33,872 nt of DNA from Bacteroidota bacterium (lineage in GTDB: Bacteria; Bacteroidota; Bacteroidia; Cytophagales; Cyclobacteriaceae): the NCBI GenBank assembly GCA_024280115.1, contig JAJRQT010000034.1:1-33872 (forward strand), read 5' to 3'. Under the pieces are notes generated by a model. It was not told the origin of the DNA, ran no database searches, and worked only from the letters and a program-made list of their open reading frames with translations. Position numbers and translations under genes: made by a program. Numbering within the stretch: the first letter of the stretch is position 1; every line of letters starts with the position of its first letter. Shown in pieces: positions 9,057-16,661 of the stretch.

Positions 9057-10115
9057 TTATTTCTTACCAGCTTTCAAATCAATCGATGTGGCTAAAGCTA
9101 TAACTCTACCATCACTTCCAACAGCATTATAAAAATGATAAACAATACCATTCCACTTAATTACCCATGGTTTATGGGCATATTTACGATCATAGTCCTT
9201 TGAGGGGGCAATCAAATCATCTCCTTGCCAGTCTGTCCAGTTCACCAAGTCATATGAACAGGCAAAGCGATCAAATGCACCCGATTTCCAAAATGCGCCA
9301 AAGTAAAACATCACATACACCTCCCCAATCTTTGCAATTTGAGCATCACCACATATCCCTTTCTGCCTTGTGATCACTGGACCCGAGCCCAACCTTTGCC
9401 ATTGTTTCATATCATTAGAAACCGCCATTCCTATACTTTCATAATTTGCGGTATCTCCCTTTGCGTTGTAATACATCACAAAAGGATAACCTGTGAGCTG
9501 CTCGTGATCGTAGATGATGGAGCTTTTATATATTTTGTCATTCTCAAACCACCGGGCATCGTCATCACCCGGAAGTAATACTGGCTTCGGTAACCTGGTC
9601 CATATCCCAGATTTGCCTAATGAACCGGAATTGGCCATTCCTACTCCTAAAATTCCTTTTTCATAACCTTCAGAGGCGCCTCCCAAATAAGACATCCAGT
9701 ATTTACCATCATAGGTTCCAACTTCGTATTTACCGCCCCACTCAATGTCAACAAGAGCCATATAACCTGCTTTCTGGTTGGCATCCCAGGTATCTTCAGT
9801 AAATGAGAGCAGCTTTTCTTTAGTATGCCAATCGAGTAAGTTTTCACACTCTGCTAACCAGGTTTCATAACCTTTTCCATCAAATACGATATAGCTCATG
9901 AACCATTTATTCCCCGCTCTGAAAATGGTAGGACTGTCAACCAACTTGGTTGTATCAGGATGTTTGAGAACAATTCCATATTTGAATGGCGTTTTAATTT
10001 CCTCATAGATTCCAATCATTATATCCTCTGGGACCAACTTTTCTATTTCGTTTTGTGTTTGACAAGAAAAAATCAATAACCCATAAATGACTAGTAAAAA
10101 TCCGGTCGCTTTCAT
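9057..10115 (-). CDS. Five-bladed beta-propeller glycosidase lipoprotein (GH43/GH117-like)
   Basis: 352 residues. The lipoprotein signal ends LLIFSC (Cys18). The mature protein has the repeated layout of the GH43/62/32/68/117 furanosidase-like propeller: VDSPTIFRAGNKWFMSYIVF near 59-78 with Asp60 as candidate base, then WMSYLGG, YPFVMYYNAKG, GDAQIAKIGEVYVMFYFGAF and AHKPWVIKWNGIVYHFYNAV blades. SIGMAVSNDMKQW and ACSYDLVNWTDW are the 'date-stamped' blade edges common in this fold. The family assignment is uncertain: GH43-like, GH117-like or an unassigned relative. Expected role is release of an arabinose-, xylose- or anhydrogalactose-type residue at the cell surface or periplasm. It is first in a two-gene operon with the esterase. 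Confidence 0.75.
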   Translation of the reverse strand: MKATGFLLVIYGLLIFSCQTQNEIEKLVPEDIMIGIYEEIKTPFKYGIVLKHPDTTKLVDSPTIFRAGNKWFMSYIVFDGKGYETWLAECENLLDWHTKEKLLSFTEDTWDANQKAGYMALVDIEWGGKYEVGTYDGKYWMSYLGGASEGYEKGILGVGMANSGSLGKSGIWTRLPKPVLLPGDDDARWFENDKIYKSSIIYDHEQLTGYPFVMYYNAKGDTANYESIGMAVSNDMKQWQRLGSGPVITRQKGICGDAQIAKIGEVYVMFYFGAFWKSGAFDRFACSYDLVNWTDWQGDDLIAPSKDYDRKYAHKPWVIKWNGIVYHFYNAVGSDGRVIALATSIDLKAGKK

Positions 10116-10221
10116 TTTAGTATATATTTAGCTATTACAAAGTACTAAAACCAATTGGAATTGGTAGATTTCGAAGTCTGGGCCACTGGAAATTAATCAA
10201 TTTATTTGTTGGGCTAATGGT

Positions 10222-11076
10222 TTATTCAGTCATACAACATTGCTTATATTTTTTACCGCTCCCACAAGGGCACTTGTCATTTCTTCCAATTTTGGACGAA
10301 CTTGCAATACGGCCTTTCATATTATTTAATTTCACTTGCTGTCTTTCTGACAGATTCTCGCTATAGAGCAACCTGATTTTAGCATTTCTTAATCCGAATC
10401 TTATATTAAGATCTTTATATTTAGTACTCAATTTTTGAATTACCCAACTGTATTTTGACTCTTGTTTTTTTTTAGTCTTATAACTATAAAAAAGGTCAAG
10501 GTAAAACTCATCATCTTTAAATAACTGAATGTTTATATCAGTGCACTCGCAAAAGGGATTTTTACAATAATGATCAATAACCTCATATTCGATACCATCA
10601 TTTTCAATTGTAAATATTTCACTTGCCGGATAAATACTATGAAAACTTATCAGAAGACCTTCATCATTCATTTGCTCGGCAGAAAATTCATAATTATACT
10701 CATGATCTTCGGGTTCAAACTCTATTAAATTAGTTTTCAGGAAATAATAATGATTTCGTAATTTGGACCAATCTTCTTCTGTCAGATTTTCATCAAGAAA
10801 ATTCTTTAATTCTTTTGACTCGTGTTCATCGTACCACTCGTCGCCAGGGTGCTTCAATTGCTGAATTAGTTTTTTGTGAACATATATTTCTAAAATCTTC
10901 TTTGGGTCAGATGATTCAATATCGTTATAATCTGACTCTTTTCCTGTAACTAATACTAATGATTCTCCACAATCGCAATAGGGATTTGGACACACGGAGA
11001 AAGCAATGAATTGATCATCATATTTTCCCGAAACATTTAGTTTTATTATGCCATTTGCATTACTGATTATTCCCAT
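10222..11076 (-). CDS. SEC-C motif protein with two further CxNPxCxC motifs
   Basis: 284 residues, cytoplasmic. The last 21 residues form a SEC-C zinc motif, GRNDKCPCGSGKKYKQCC (Cys269, Cys271, Cys280, Cys281), known from SecA and many accessory proteins. Upstream the protein carries a repeated Cys motif: CPNPYCDC at 29-36 and CKNPFCEC at 171-178, each followed by a beta-rich segment, so the body looks like a duplicated metal-binding module separated by an acidic helical part (about 50-125). I do not recognise the body. SEC-C domains usually bind zinc and dock to ribosome- or translocase-related partners; no neighbour supports a particular one. It is divergent from the GyrI-like gene. The gene is AT-rich with many Lys, Glu and Asp. 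Confidence 0.75.
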   Translation of the reverse strand: MGIISNANGIIKLNVSGKYDDQFIAFSVCPNPYCDCGESLVLVTGKESDYNDIESSDPKKILEIYVHKKLIQQLKHPGDEWYDEHESKELKNFLDENLTEEDWSKLRNHYYFLKTNLIEFEPEDHEYNYEFSAEQMNDEGLLISFHSIYPASEIFTIENDGIEYEVIDHYCKNPFCECTDINIQLFKDDEFYLDLFYSYKTKKKQESKYSWVIQKLSTKYKDLNIRFGLRNAKIRLLYSENLSERQQVKLNNMKGRIASSSKIGRNDKCPCGSGKKYKQCCMTE

Positions 11077-11173
11077 TTATGTAGTTTTTTTGTTTGTGCC
11101 GGATTACTTTATTTTGAAAAATAATTCCCCTGTTATAAAATCAATTGACCAATTTACCAAAACATTAGAAACG

Positions 11174-11217
11174 GAATTTCCATTAAATTCTTTTTACTAC
11201 GAATTTAATGGAACTTC
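11174..11217. repeat. Long inverted repeat (17-base arms)
   Basis: GAATTTCCATTAAATTC and GAATTTAATGGAACTTC pair over 17 positions with one mismatch across a ten-base loop (TTTTTACTAC). It lies between the divergent SEC-C and GyrI-like genes. No T-run follows on either strand, so it is not a plain intrinsic terminator; a folded 5' leader or small mobile-element remnant are alternatives. Confidence 0.5.
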
Positions 11218-11360
11218 ATCAAAATAGAAGAAAGTCGTTGGTTAATTGGAAGACCGAAAAAGAAATCTCTCTCGAAATCAATTTACGATTAGAGATGACA
11301 GGTTCAATTCATGATTTAAAAACAAAGATGATGTCAAAAAAAAATCTCTTTAAAAATTGA
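11208..11360 (+). CDS. Possible small basic protein of 50 residues
   Basis: An ATG at 11208 opens a 50-codon frame ending in TGA at 11358-11360, beginning MELHQNRRKS and ending KKNLFKN. It is Lys/Glu/Arg-rich with alternating hydrophobic residues and no membrane segment. Its start lies in the right arm of the 11174-11217 inverted repeat, which could hide or expose it, and it ends 31 bases before the GyrI-like gene in the same direction. No homologue is recognised and the region is AT-rich, so it may be chance; the length in A-rich DNA without stops is only mildly unusual. Confidence 0.25.
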   Translation: MELHQNRRKSLVNWKTEKEISLEINLRLEMTGSIHDLKTKMMSKKNLFKN

Positions 11361-11391
11361 ACTTCAGAGAACGAATAAATAAAATAAAAGT

Positions 11392-11865
11392 ATGAAGTCG
11401 AGAATTGAAATTTTACCAGAAAAGAAATTAGTAGGCAAATCGGTTAAAATTTCTTTGGCAAATAATAAAACTTTTGATTTATGGAAGAACTTTATGCCTC
11501 AAAGAAAAGAAATCAAAAATATTGTCAGTTCGAATATGTATTCAATGCAGGTTTATAATCAATCATTTGATTTCAATCCACACACAGAATTTGAAAAATG
11601 GGCAACAGTTGAAGTTTCTGGCTTTGATGATATTCCTATAGATTTGGATACTTTTTTACTACAAAGCGGACTCTATGCAGTTTTCATTCATAAAGGCTCA
11701 AGTACAGACAATAGTACTTTTAATTATATTTTTTCAACATGGTTACCAAATTCAGAATACTCTTTAGATAACAGGCCTCATTTTGAAATATTGGGTGAAA
11801 AATACAAAAACGGAGATCCAAATTCAGAAGAAGAAATATGGATTCCTATAAAACGGAAAGAATAG
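11392..11865 (+). CDS. GyrI-like small-molecule/effector-binding domain protein
   Basis: 157 residues, matching a stand-alone GyrI-like (SOUL/AraC effector-binding) domain. Recognisable parts are IEILPEKKLVGKSVKISL at the start, KWATVEVSGFDDIP in the middle, LLQSGLYAVFIHKG (the typical 'G.YAVF.HkG' strand) and a final RPHFEILGEKY...EEEIWIPIK. The family binds hydrophobic ligands or DNA gyrase, alone or fused to helix-turn-helix domains; here no DNA-binding domain is present. It is cytoplasmic. It stands 91 bases before the BASS transporter in the same direction, but a hairpin at its stop suggests separate transcripts. Confidence 0.85.
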   Translation: MKSRIEILPEKKLVGKSVKISLANNKTFDLWKNFMPQRKEIKNIVSSNMYSMQVYNQSFDFNPHTEFEKWATVEVSGFDDIPIDLDTFLLQSGLYAVFIHKGSSTDNSTFNYIFSTWLPNSEYSLDNRPHFEILGEKYKNGDPNSEEEIWIPIKRKE

Positions 11866-11882
11866 TCATTCCTTCATGACTA
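11863..11882 (+). terminator. Hairpin at the end of the GyrI-like gene
   Basis: TAGTCAT and ATGACTA are perfect 7-base inverted arms with loop TCCTTC, the left arm including the stop codon. A short CGTC-GTTTTT-GACG fold follows. There is no strong T-run directly after the first stem, so terminator function is only moderately supported. Confidence 0.35.
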
Positions 11883-11956
11883 AGCGTCGTTTTTGACGAT
11901 ATAGGATTTTGCAAACCCTTTCTGAAGTATTAGCTTTGGACCTAACTCTCCTGTAA

Positions 11957-12877
11957 ATGAAAAGCCTCCTCAATTTTTCAATCAATGCGTTTCCACTTTG
12001 GATCATCATCTGTTCCGTTTTGGCTTTAATCAAACCTGAAATATTTACTTGGTTTTCCGGTTCATTCATCACCTACGGACTAGGAGTCATCATGCTGGGT
12101 ATGGGACTCACTTTAAATCCGGAAGATTTTAAAATTGTAATAAAATCACCAAAATGGGTCTTTGCCGGAGCATTATTACAATTCACAGTGATGCCGTTAT
12201 TGGGCTGGGGGCTAGGGTACGTATTTCAGTTACCCTTACCATTTACAGTTGGATTGATCATTGTATCGAGTTGCCCGGGTGGCACGGCTTCCAATGTAAT
12301 CAGCTACCTGGCAAAAGCCAATGTGGCACTTTCAGTTACCATGACGGCAGTTTCTACGTTGCTGGCTATTGTGCTTACCCCTCTTTTAACCACATTTCTG
12401 ATTGGCGATAAAATTGAAGTAAGCGCATTCCAACTATTTTTAGGGACATTGAAAGTTGTATTGATACCCGTACTTCTTGGAGTAATGATGAATAAATATT
12501 TGCCAAAAATCACCAATAAGATATTGCCTGTAGCCCCATTAATTGCCGTTATAGCAATCGTACTAATCGTTGCCAGCATCATTGGGCAGGGGAAGGAGGA
12601 AATACTCAGTTCTGGACTACAGTTGATTGGTGCTGTTCTTACCCTGCATGTTTTAGGTTTTTTATTGGGATATTTAATAAGTAAACTCGTCACAAAAGAA
12701 AAACTTGTAAACAGAACAATATCCATAGAAGTAGGCATGCAAAATTCTGGACTGGGTGCTTATTTGGCCAGGGCTAATTTTGTCAATCCCGCAATTGCTA
12801 TCCCATCTGCAATTTCTAGTGCAGTGCATTCATTGATTGGAAGTTTGGCAGCAGGGATATGGAGGAATAGATTGTAA
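11957..12877 (+). CDS. Bile acid:sodium symporter family (BASS) transporter
   Basis: 306 residues with about ten hydrophobic segments. The family signatures are present: GLGVIMLGMGLTLNPEDF (about 41-58), SCPGGTASNVISYLAKANVAL (from 105, the broken-helix sodium site) and, near the C-terminus, EVGMQNSGLGAYLA. Bacterial members of this length are sodium-coupled carriers for organic acids such as pantoate, pyruvate or other monocarboxylates, in the inner membrane. The substrate cannot be told from sequence here. It starts 91 bases after the GyrI-like gene; no downstream partner is in the same direction. A weak hairpin (CATTT/AAATG at about 12884-12898) follows the stop. Confidence 0.9.
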   Translation: MKSLLNFSINAFPLWIIICSVLALIKPEIFTWFSGSFITYGLGVIMLGMGLTLNPEDFKIVIKSPKWVFAGALLQFTVMPLLGWGLGYVFQLPLPFTVGLIIVSSCPGGTASNVISYLAKANVALSVTMTAVSTLLAIVLTPLLTTFLIGDKIEVSAFQLFLGTLKVVLIPVLLGVMMNKYLPKITNKILPVAPLIAVIAIVLIVASIIGQGKEEILSSGLQLIGAVLTLHVLGFLLGYLISKLVTKEKLVNRTISIEVGMQNSGLGAYLARANFVNPAIAIPSAISSAVHSLIGSLAAGIWRNRL

Positions 12878-13018
12878 CGATGGCATTTTAGTGAAATGTT
12901 GTCTTATAGCGAATAATTGTTCATGGTCTTAAGCAAAGTGCAATTGGTGAAAGCTAAAAGATGGGAAAGCTTTTTAAATGGGTTTTGCTCTGCTGAAGTT
13001 TTTCGAAGAATGAAAAAA

Positions 13019-13243
13019 TCACACATTTTCATCCACCTGAAACGACAAGGCTCCAGAGGGACATTTTCTGACCTGGTTGATGATGTCTTCCCTAAGACCG
13101 CCTTCCATATTTATCCATGGAATTTTCCTTGGATCAAATACTGAAGGTAATCCATGAGCGCAATTAGCCGAGTGCATACATTTGTCAGGATTCCATCTGA
13201 TTACTAAATCTTCACTTGTGTAGGTCTCGATTGGTTTATTCAC
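13019..13243 (-). CDS. YjdI-like divergent mono-cluster [4Fe-4S] protein
   Basis: 74 residues, complete for the Fer4_19/DUF1271 family. Motifs are CMHSANC at 22-28, PWINMEGG at 42-49 and KCPSGALSF at 60-68. The three Cys (22, 28, 61), with a fourth ligand not obvious, match the family's atypical cluster. The frame begins with GTG at 13243; no ATG lies nearby, and residue 1-10 match the usual YjdI start, so GTG is chosen. Family members are small cytoplasmic electron carriers of unknown role. It follows the uracil-DNA glycosylase gene in the same direction by 43 bases and could be co-transcribed. Confidence 0.87.
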   Translation of the reverse strand: MNKPIETYTSEDLVIRWNPDKCMHSANCAHGLPSVFDPRKIPWINMEGGLREDIINQVRKCPSGALSFQVDENV

Positions 13244-13286
13244 GATTATCAGCTTTAGATAATTAAACTGAATTTACTGTATTGTA

Positions 13287-13961
13287 TTATACGGCGTCTC
13301 GGATTTTTGACACATATTCATCAATAAATTCAGCTTTTCTTTTCAGCCTGTATTGCATTATCCAACGCGGATGCGGCAGAGGTTCTACTCTTTCAAAGAG
13401 TTGGTGTTTTTTGTTTAGATACTGTAAGTATTTAAAGTTCTTTCCTTTTCCCATACTAAAGGCTATTTTCCTAATACCTCCAATTTCAATCTGCAACTGC
13501 AATGATTTGACCAGGTATGGCTCTAATAAATGCTGCAACTCCGGGATGTCATAATAGTTAAGATTCACACCGTTTTTCATGAAGCCAAGAGGAGAGACAC
13601 TTGTGAAAAAAACTTTGTTATAAAATGCTTCTGCTCCACCAAAAGCATCGATCATTTCATATACAAAAACAGAGGAAAGCTCCTGTCTTTTATTTAGTTC
13701 ATTGGGAATACCGCACTTTTCATCCAATCGAATCGGATCAGTAAACGGAACTCCTGTCACCCCGGCGCCAAACCTGCCCGGATTGATGCCAATGAGAAAT
13801 AATCTCGGATGAGTATCGCTATAATATTTTTTATAAAATGTTTTGGAAAGATTATAGGTTTCTTCGACCAGAAAAGGATTCATTATTTCAACTTCATGAG
13901 GCAATGATTCAGGAAAATCCAGTTGGTCTATAAAGTTGAAATAATTTTCCTGAAATGTCAT
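13287..13961 (-). CDS. SMUG2-like uracil-DNA glycosylase (DUF4918)
   Basis: 224 residues, in line with the family. It has the UDG-superfamily motif 1 as GINPGRFGAGVTGVPFTDP (58-76) with Asn60 in the SMUG-like position, SVSPLGFM (121-128), and motif 2 PHPRW (196-200) followed by MQYRLKRK. This combination is characteristic of the SMUG2 group, which removes uracil or deaminated bases from DNA in base-excision repair. It is cytoplasmic. The gene is preceded by its own 150-base gap and followed by the Fe-S protein 43 bases on. Nothing looks broken. Confidence 0.85.
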   Translation of the reverse strand: MTFQENYFNFIDQLDFPESLPHEVEIMNPFLVEETYNLSKTFYKKYYSDTHPRLFLIGINPGRFGAGVTGVPFTDPIRLDEKCGIPNELNKRQELSSVFVYEMIDAFGGAEAFYNKVFFTSVSPLGFMKNGVNLNYYDIPELQHLLEPYLVKSLQLQIEIGGIRKIAFSMGKGKNFKYLQYLNKKHQLFERVEPLPHPRWIMQYRLKRKAEFIDEYVSKIRDAV

Positions 13962-14111
13962 TTGTTTAAATAGTTCGATGCTTTAATCTATAACAATATT
14001 TTGTAAATCGGGAATTGCCACTTACTTCCTGAGAGATAATAAATTCTTTATCTATCGATAGCTTTAGCTAATTGTCATAAATTTAACATAAAATTGCTCA
14101 TGTCAAGACGT

Positions 14112-14774
14112 TTATGATTCATCCTTAATTTCATTGAGCAAAGGTTCGATGTTAGAGTAATCTCTGATGATTTTTATTGTAATTAGGGCAAGAGGAATGG
14201 TAATAATGTTAGAAATCATACTTGCTACAGTGCTTACGGTGAAATCATCAATAGTTTCAGCTTCCATTGAAAAGCGAAAAATGAATTGGCCTAAAATATT
14301 ACTAATAATCCAAAACGTCCACCACATAATCAAAGAACTCATCGTTAAGTTTTCTTTGACGTTCAATCCCTTTTTTATTAATAGTTCTTTCGTTTCCTGG
14401 AATAATTCTTTCATTATCTGAAATGGCCTGTACAAATTTAGAATTGGGACAAACAAACTTCCCGCTGCCCAACTTTCTGAATATGAGAGGTAATTTACTT
14501 TTGTATGAAGATTAAAGTACGCTCTTCTAAACCATTGAATAAATGTTATTGATGAAATTAAATAAACCATCATCTCAATAATTCCAACAATTTGTTCTCT
14601 CGCATCATTTGCGATGGCTCTATCGGTTGAAATTTCTCCGCCAGATGCAGTGGTTTGAAGTAGATCATATTGGAAATAACCAGATATTAATGAAACAATT
14701 CCCATCGCTAAAACAATCCATATTAGAACTATCGCATTCTGAGCCCTTTGCCCGTTTGGTTTTAAAGTTCCCAT
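14112..14774 (-). CDS. DUF4328 membrane protein
   Basis: 220 residues with four hydrophobic segments, at about 14-34, 65-80, 148-165 and 185-203. The core FIQWFRRAYFNLHTKVNYLSYSESWAAGSLFVPILNLYRPFQIMKEL carries the diagnostic DUF4328 features: a WFRRAYxN segment, then a short sequence with W-A-x-G and P-I-x-N-L-x-R-P. The function of the family is unknown; some members are fused to kinases or sit near signalling genes, but no such neighbour is here. It stands alone, between a 150-base gap and a long repeat-bearing intergenic region. Confidence 0.82.
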   Translation of the reverse strand: MGTLKPNGQRAQNAIVLIWIVLAMGIVSLISGYFQYDLLQTTASGGEISTDRAIANDAREQIVGIIEMMVYLISSITFIQWFRRAYFNLHTKVNYLSYSESWAAGSLFVPILNLYRPFQIMKELFQETKELLIKKGLNVKENLTMSSLIMWWTFWIISNILGQFIFRFSMEAETIDDFTVSTVASMISNIITIPLALITIKIIRDYSNIEPLLNEIKDES

Positions 14775-15396
14775 TTTCTTTCATTCAATTTATGACACAT
14801 TTTGGTTAAAGATCAGTTGTGTATTTTTCACTTACATTTTGCCAATCTAACTTAAAATTAGTGATCAAATAGTAAATCTAAAGATACCGGTTTAGCGTCA
14901 TAAAGTTTGAACTGATAATGTGCTAAACATCACCGTTGTGCTGTAATCTTGAATAATTGAAATAAATATGGATTTTAATTACTGGCGTTAGAGAAAAATT
15001 GAAATCATAAGAAAATATAGCCATCTGGTATTCAAGTGACATATTTACTTGAATTTGAAAGACAACCCCTTATTTATAACGTTATAAGAACATAGCGTAA
15101 CGCATTGACTATCAGCCTCAATCACCCTATCCTCCCTGCCTACCAGACTCATGTCAATAAATTAAGCCCCGAACGTCATCGCGAGGAACGAAGCGATCTC
15201 TAATTTGGAGCATTTGGGTTCAACTATACAGACTGCCACGCTACACTCGCAGTGACGGAAAGCTTGACTAATTGACATTGGCCTACCGGATAGGCAGGCT
15301 TTTCCAAGGGGGAATTAGTCAGACGACACTATATTTTAATAAGAACTTTATTCAATATTATAAAGGTTCAAAGGAGACCTGATTCACAAGGATTGT
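14775..15396. other. Long intergenic region with palindromes
   Basis: 622 bases without a credible gene. It holds a perfect 14-base palindrome TTATAACGTTATAA at 15074-15087, AGCGTAACGCA at 15094-15104 (also at 6564), and the nested repeat at 15135-15299. The left 280 bases are AT-rich and featureless apart from the DUF4328 upstream region. Confidence 0.5.
15135..15299. repeat. Nested imperfect palindrome, MITE- or REP-like
   Basis: Outer arms CCTGCCTACC (15135-15144) and GGATAGGCAGG (15288-15298) are inverted; inside them ATGTCAATAA (15151-15160) faces AATTGACAT (15270-15278); inside those CGTCATCGCGAG (15174-15185) faces CTCGCAGTGACG (15246-15257). The core (CGTCATCGCGAGGAACGAAG and GACTGCCACGCTACACTCGC) is the type of dispersed element found between genes in many Bacteroidota. 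A further small hairpin, GCCTA/TAGGC, closes the right end. There is no transposase nearby, so a non-autonomous element is inferred. Confidence 0.65.
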
Positions 15397-16638
15397 TTAG
15401 ATTAAACTATGTACAACGAGTCCGCTTCTCAGTTTTGGTTCAAACCAGGTGGTTTTTGGAGGCATAATTTTACCGCTGTCCGCAATGTCAATCAACTGCT
15501 GCATCGAAACAGGATAAAGGGCAAAAGCAACTTTCATCTCGCCGTTATCAACTCGCCTTTCCAATTCTCCCAAACCTCTAATTCCACCGACAAAATCAAT
15601 TCTTTTGTCTGTTCGGAGATTTACAATTCCTAAAACAGGATTTAAAATCTGATCGGAAAGTATGGTAACATCCAGTACGCCAATCGGGTCATCATCATTG
15701 TAGGTTCCCTCATGGGCTTTCAGCGAGTACCATATACTATTCAGATACATCCCGAATTCATGAAGATTTGATGGTTTGAATGCCTCCGACCCAACTGACT
15801 TTACGTCAAAGCTGCTTTTTAATTTGCCTATAAACTCATCTTCCGTCAGGCCATTTAAGTCCTTTACTGCCCGGTTGTAATCAATGATGTTCAACTGATT
15901 ATCAGGGAAATGAACAGCAAGAAAATAATTGAAAGGTTCCTCCCCGGTATATTCCGGGTTTTCTGCTCTCAAATCTTGTCCGACCAATGCGGCTGCGGCA
16001 GTCCGGTGATGACCATCAGCTACATAAGTAGCGGGAAGTTTGTCAAATTCTTCAATGATCTGTGTCGATTTATCGTCACTGACAACCCAAAATTCATGTC
16101 TTATCCCATCCTCAGAAGTAAAGTCATATTCCGTCGGGGCCTGCATTACCTCTTCGACTAATTGGTCTATTTTGTCAACAGCTGGATAGGCGAAAAATAC
16201 CGGTTCGGCATTCATACCGGAAACCCGTACATGTTTTTTCCTGTCGGCTTCCTTGTCCGGCCGGGTAAGTTCATGTTTTTTAATGACATCTTTGAAATAG
16301 TCGTCAATAGCTGCTGCGGCAACAATACCCGCCTGGGTTCTGCCATTCATGGTCAATTGATAGATATAAAGGCTTTCTTTTTCATCCTGAAAAAAGACTT
16401 CTTTTTCCATTAGAGCAGCAAAATTTTCCTTCGCTTTTTCATAGACCTCCGGAGCATGGGGATTTTGATCCGGTGGAAAATCTATTTCAGGCTTCACAAC
16501 ATGTAAAAATGATAACTGGTTGCCTTCTGCTTCTTTTCTTGCCTCTTCAGTATTGAGCACATCGTATGGCTGGCTGGCTACGAGATGTGCTTTTTCCTTC
16601 ACGGGTCTCAGCCCCTTAAACGCTTTAATTATTGCCAC
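15397..16638 (-). CDS. DUF1015 (COG4198) family protein, third gene of the serine operon
   Basis: 413 residues, family length. It opens IIKAFKGLRPVKEKAHLVAS with QPYDVLNTEEARKEA, then KKHELTRPDKEADRKKH (120-136) and VADGHHRTAAAALVG (206-220), all hallmark DUF1015 blocks. The start is GTG at 16638, 23 bases after the serA stop. It is encoded last in serC-serA-DUF1015, so it most likely belongs to serine or phosphoserine metabolism. The DGHHR motif resembles that of ParB/Srx-fold proteins, a fold that includes free-serine kinases; that is my inference and not an established activity for this gene. No serB is in the window. It is cytoplasmic. Nothing is truncated. Confidence 0.87.
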   Translation of the reverse strand: MAIIKAFKGLRPVKEKAHLVASQPYDVLNTEEARKEAEGNQLSFLHVVKPEIDFPPDQNPHAPEVYEKAKENFAALMEKEVFFQDEKESLYIYQLTMNGRTQAGIVAAAAIDDYFKDVIKKHELTRPDKEADRKKHVRVSGMNAEPVFFAYPAVDKIDQLVEEVMQAPTEYDFTSEDGIRHEFWVVSDDKSTQIIEEFDKLPATYVADGHHRTAAAALVGQDLRAENPEYTGEEPFNYFLAVHFPDNQLNIIDYNRAVKDLNGLTEDEFIGKLKSSFDVKSVGSEAFKPSNLHEFGMYLNSIWYSLKAHEGTYNDDDPIGVLDVTILSDQILNPVLGIVNLRTDKRIDFVGGIRGLGELERRVDNGEMKVAFALYPVSMQQLIDIADSGKIMPPKTTWFEPKLRSGLVVHSLI

Positions 16639-16661
16639 GGGAAATTATATTTTTAATTTAT

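Noticed and set aside
12917..13144. Plus-strand ORF near the Fe-S gene
   Set aside because: Its 3' half is the antisense of the conserved YjdI-like protein and its sequence has no recognisable domain.
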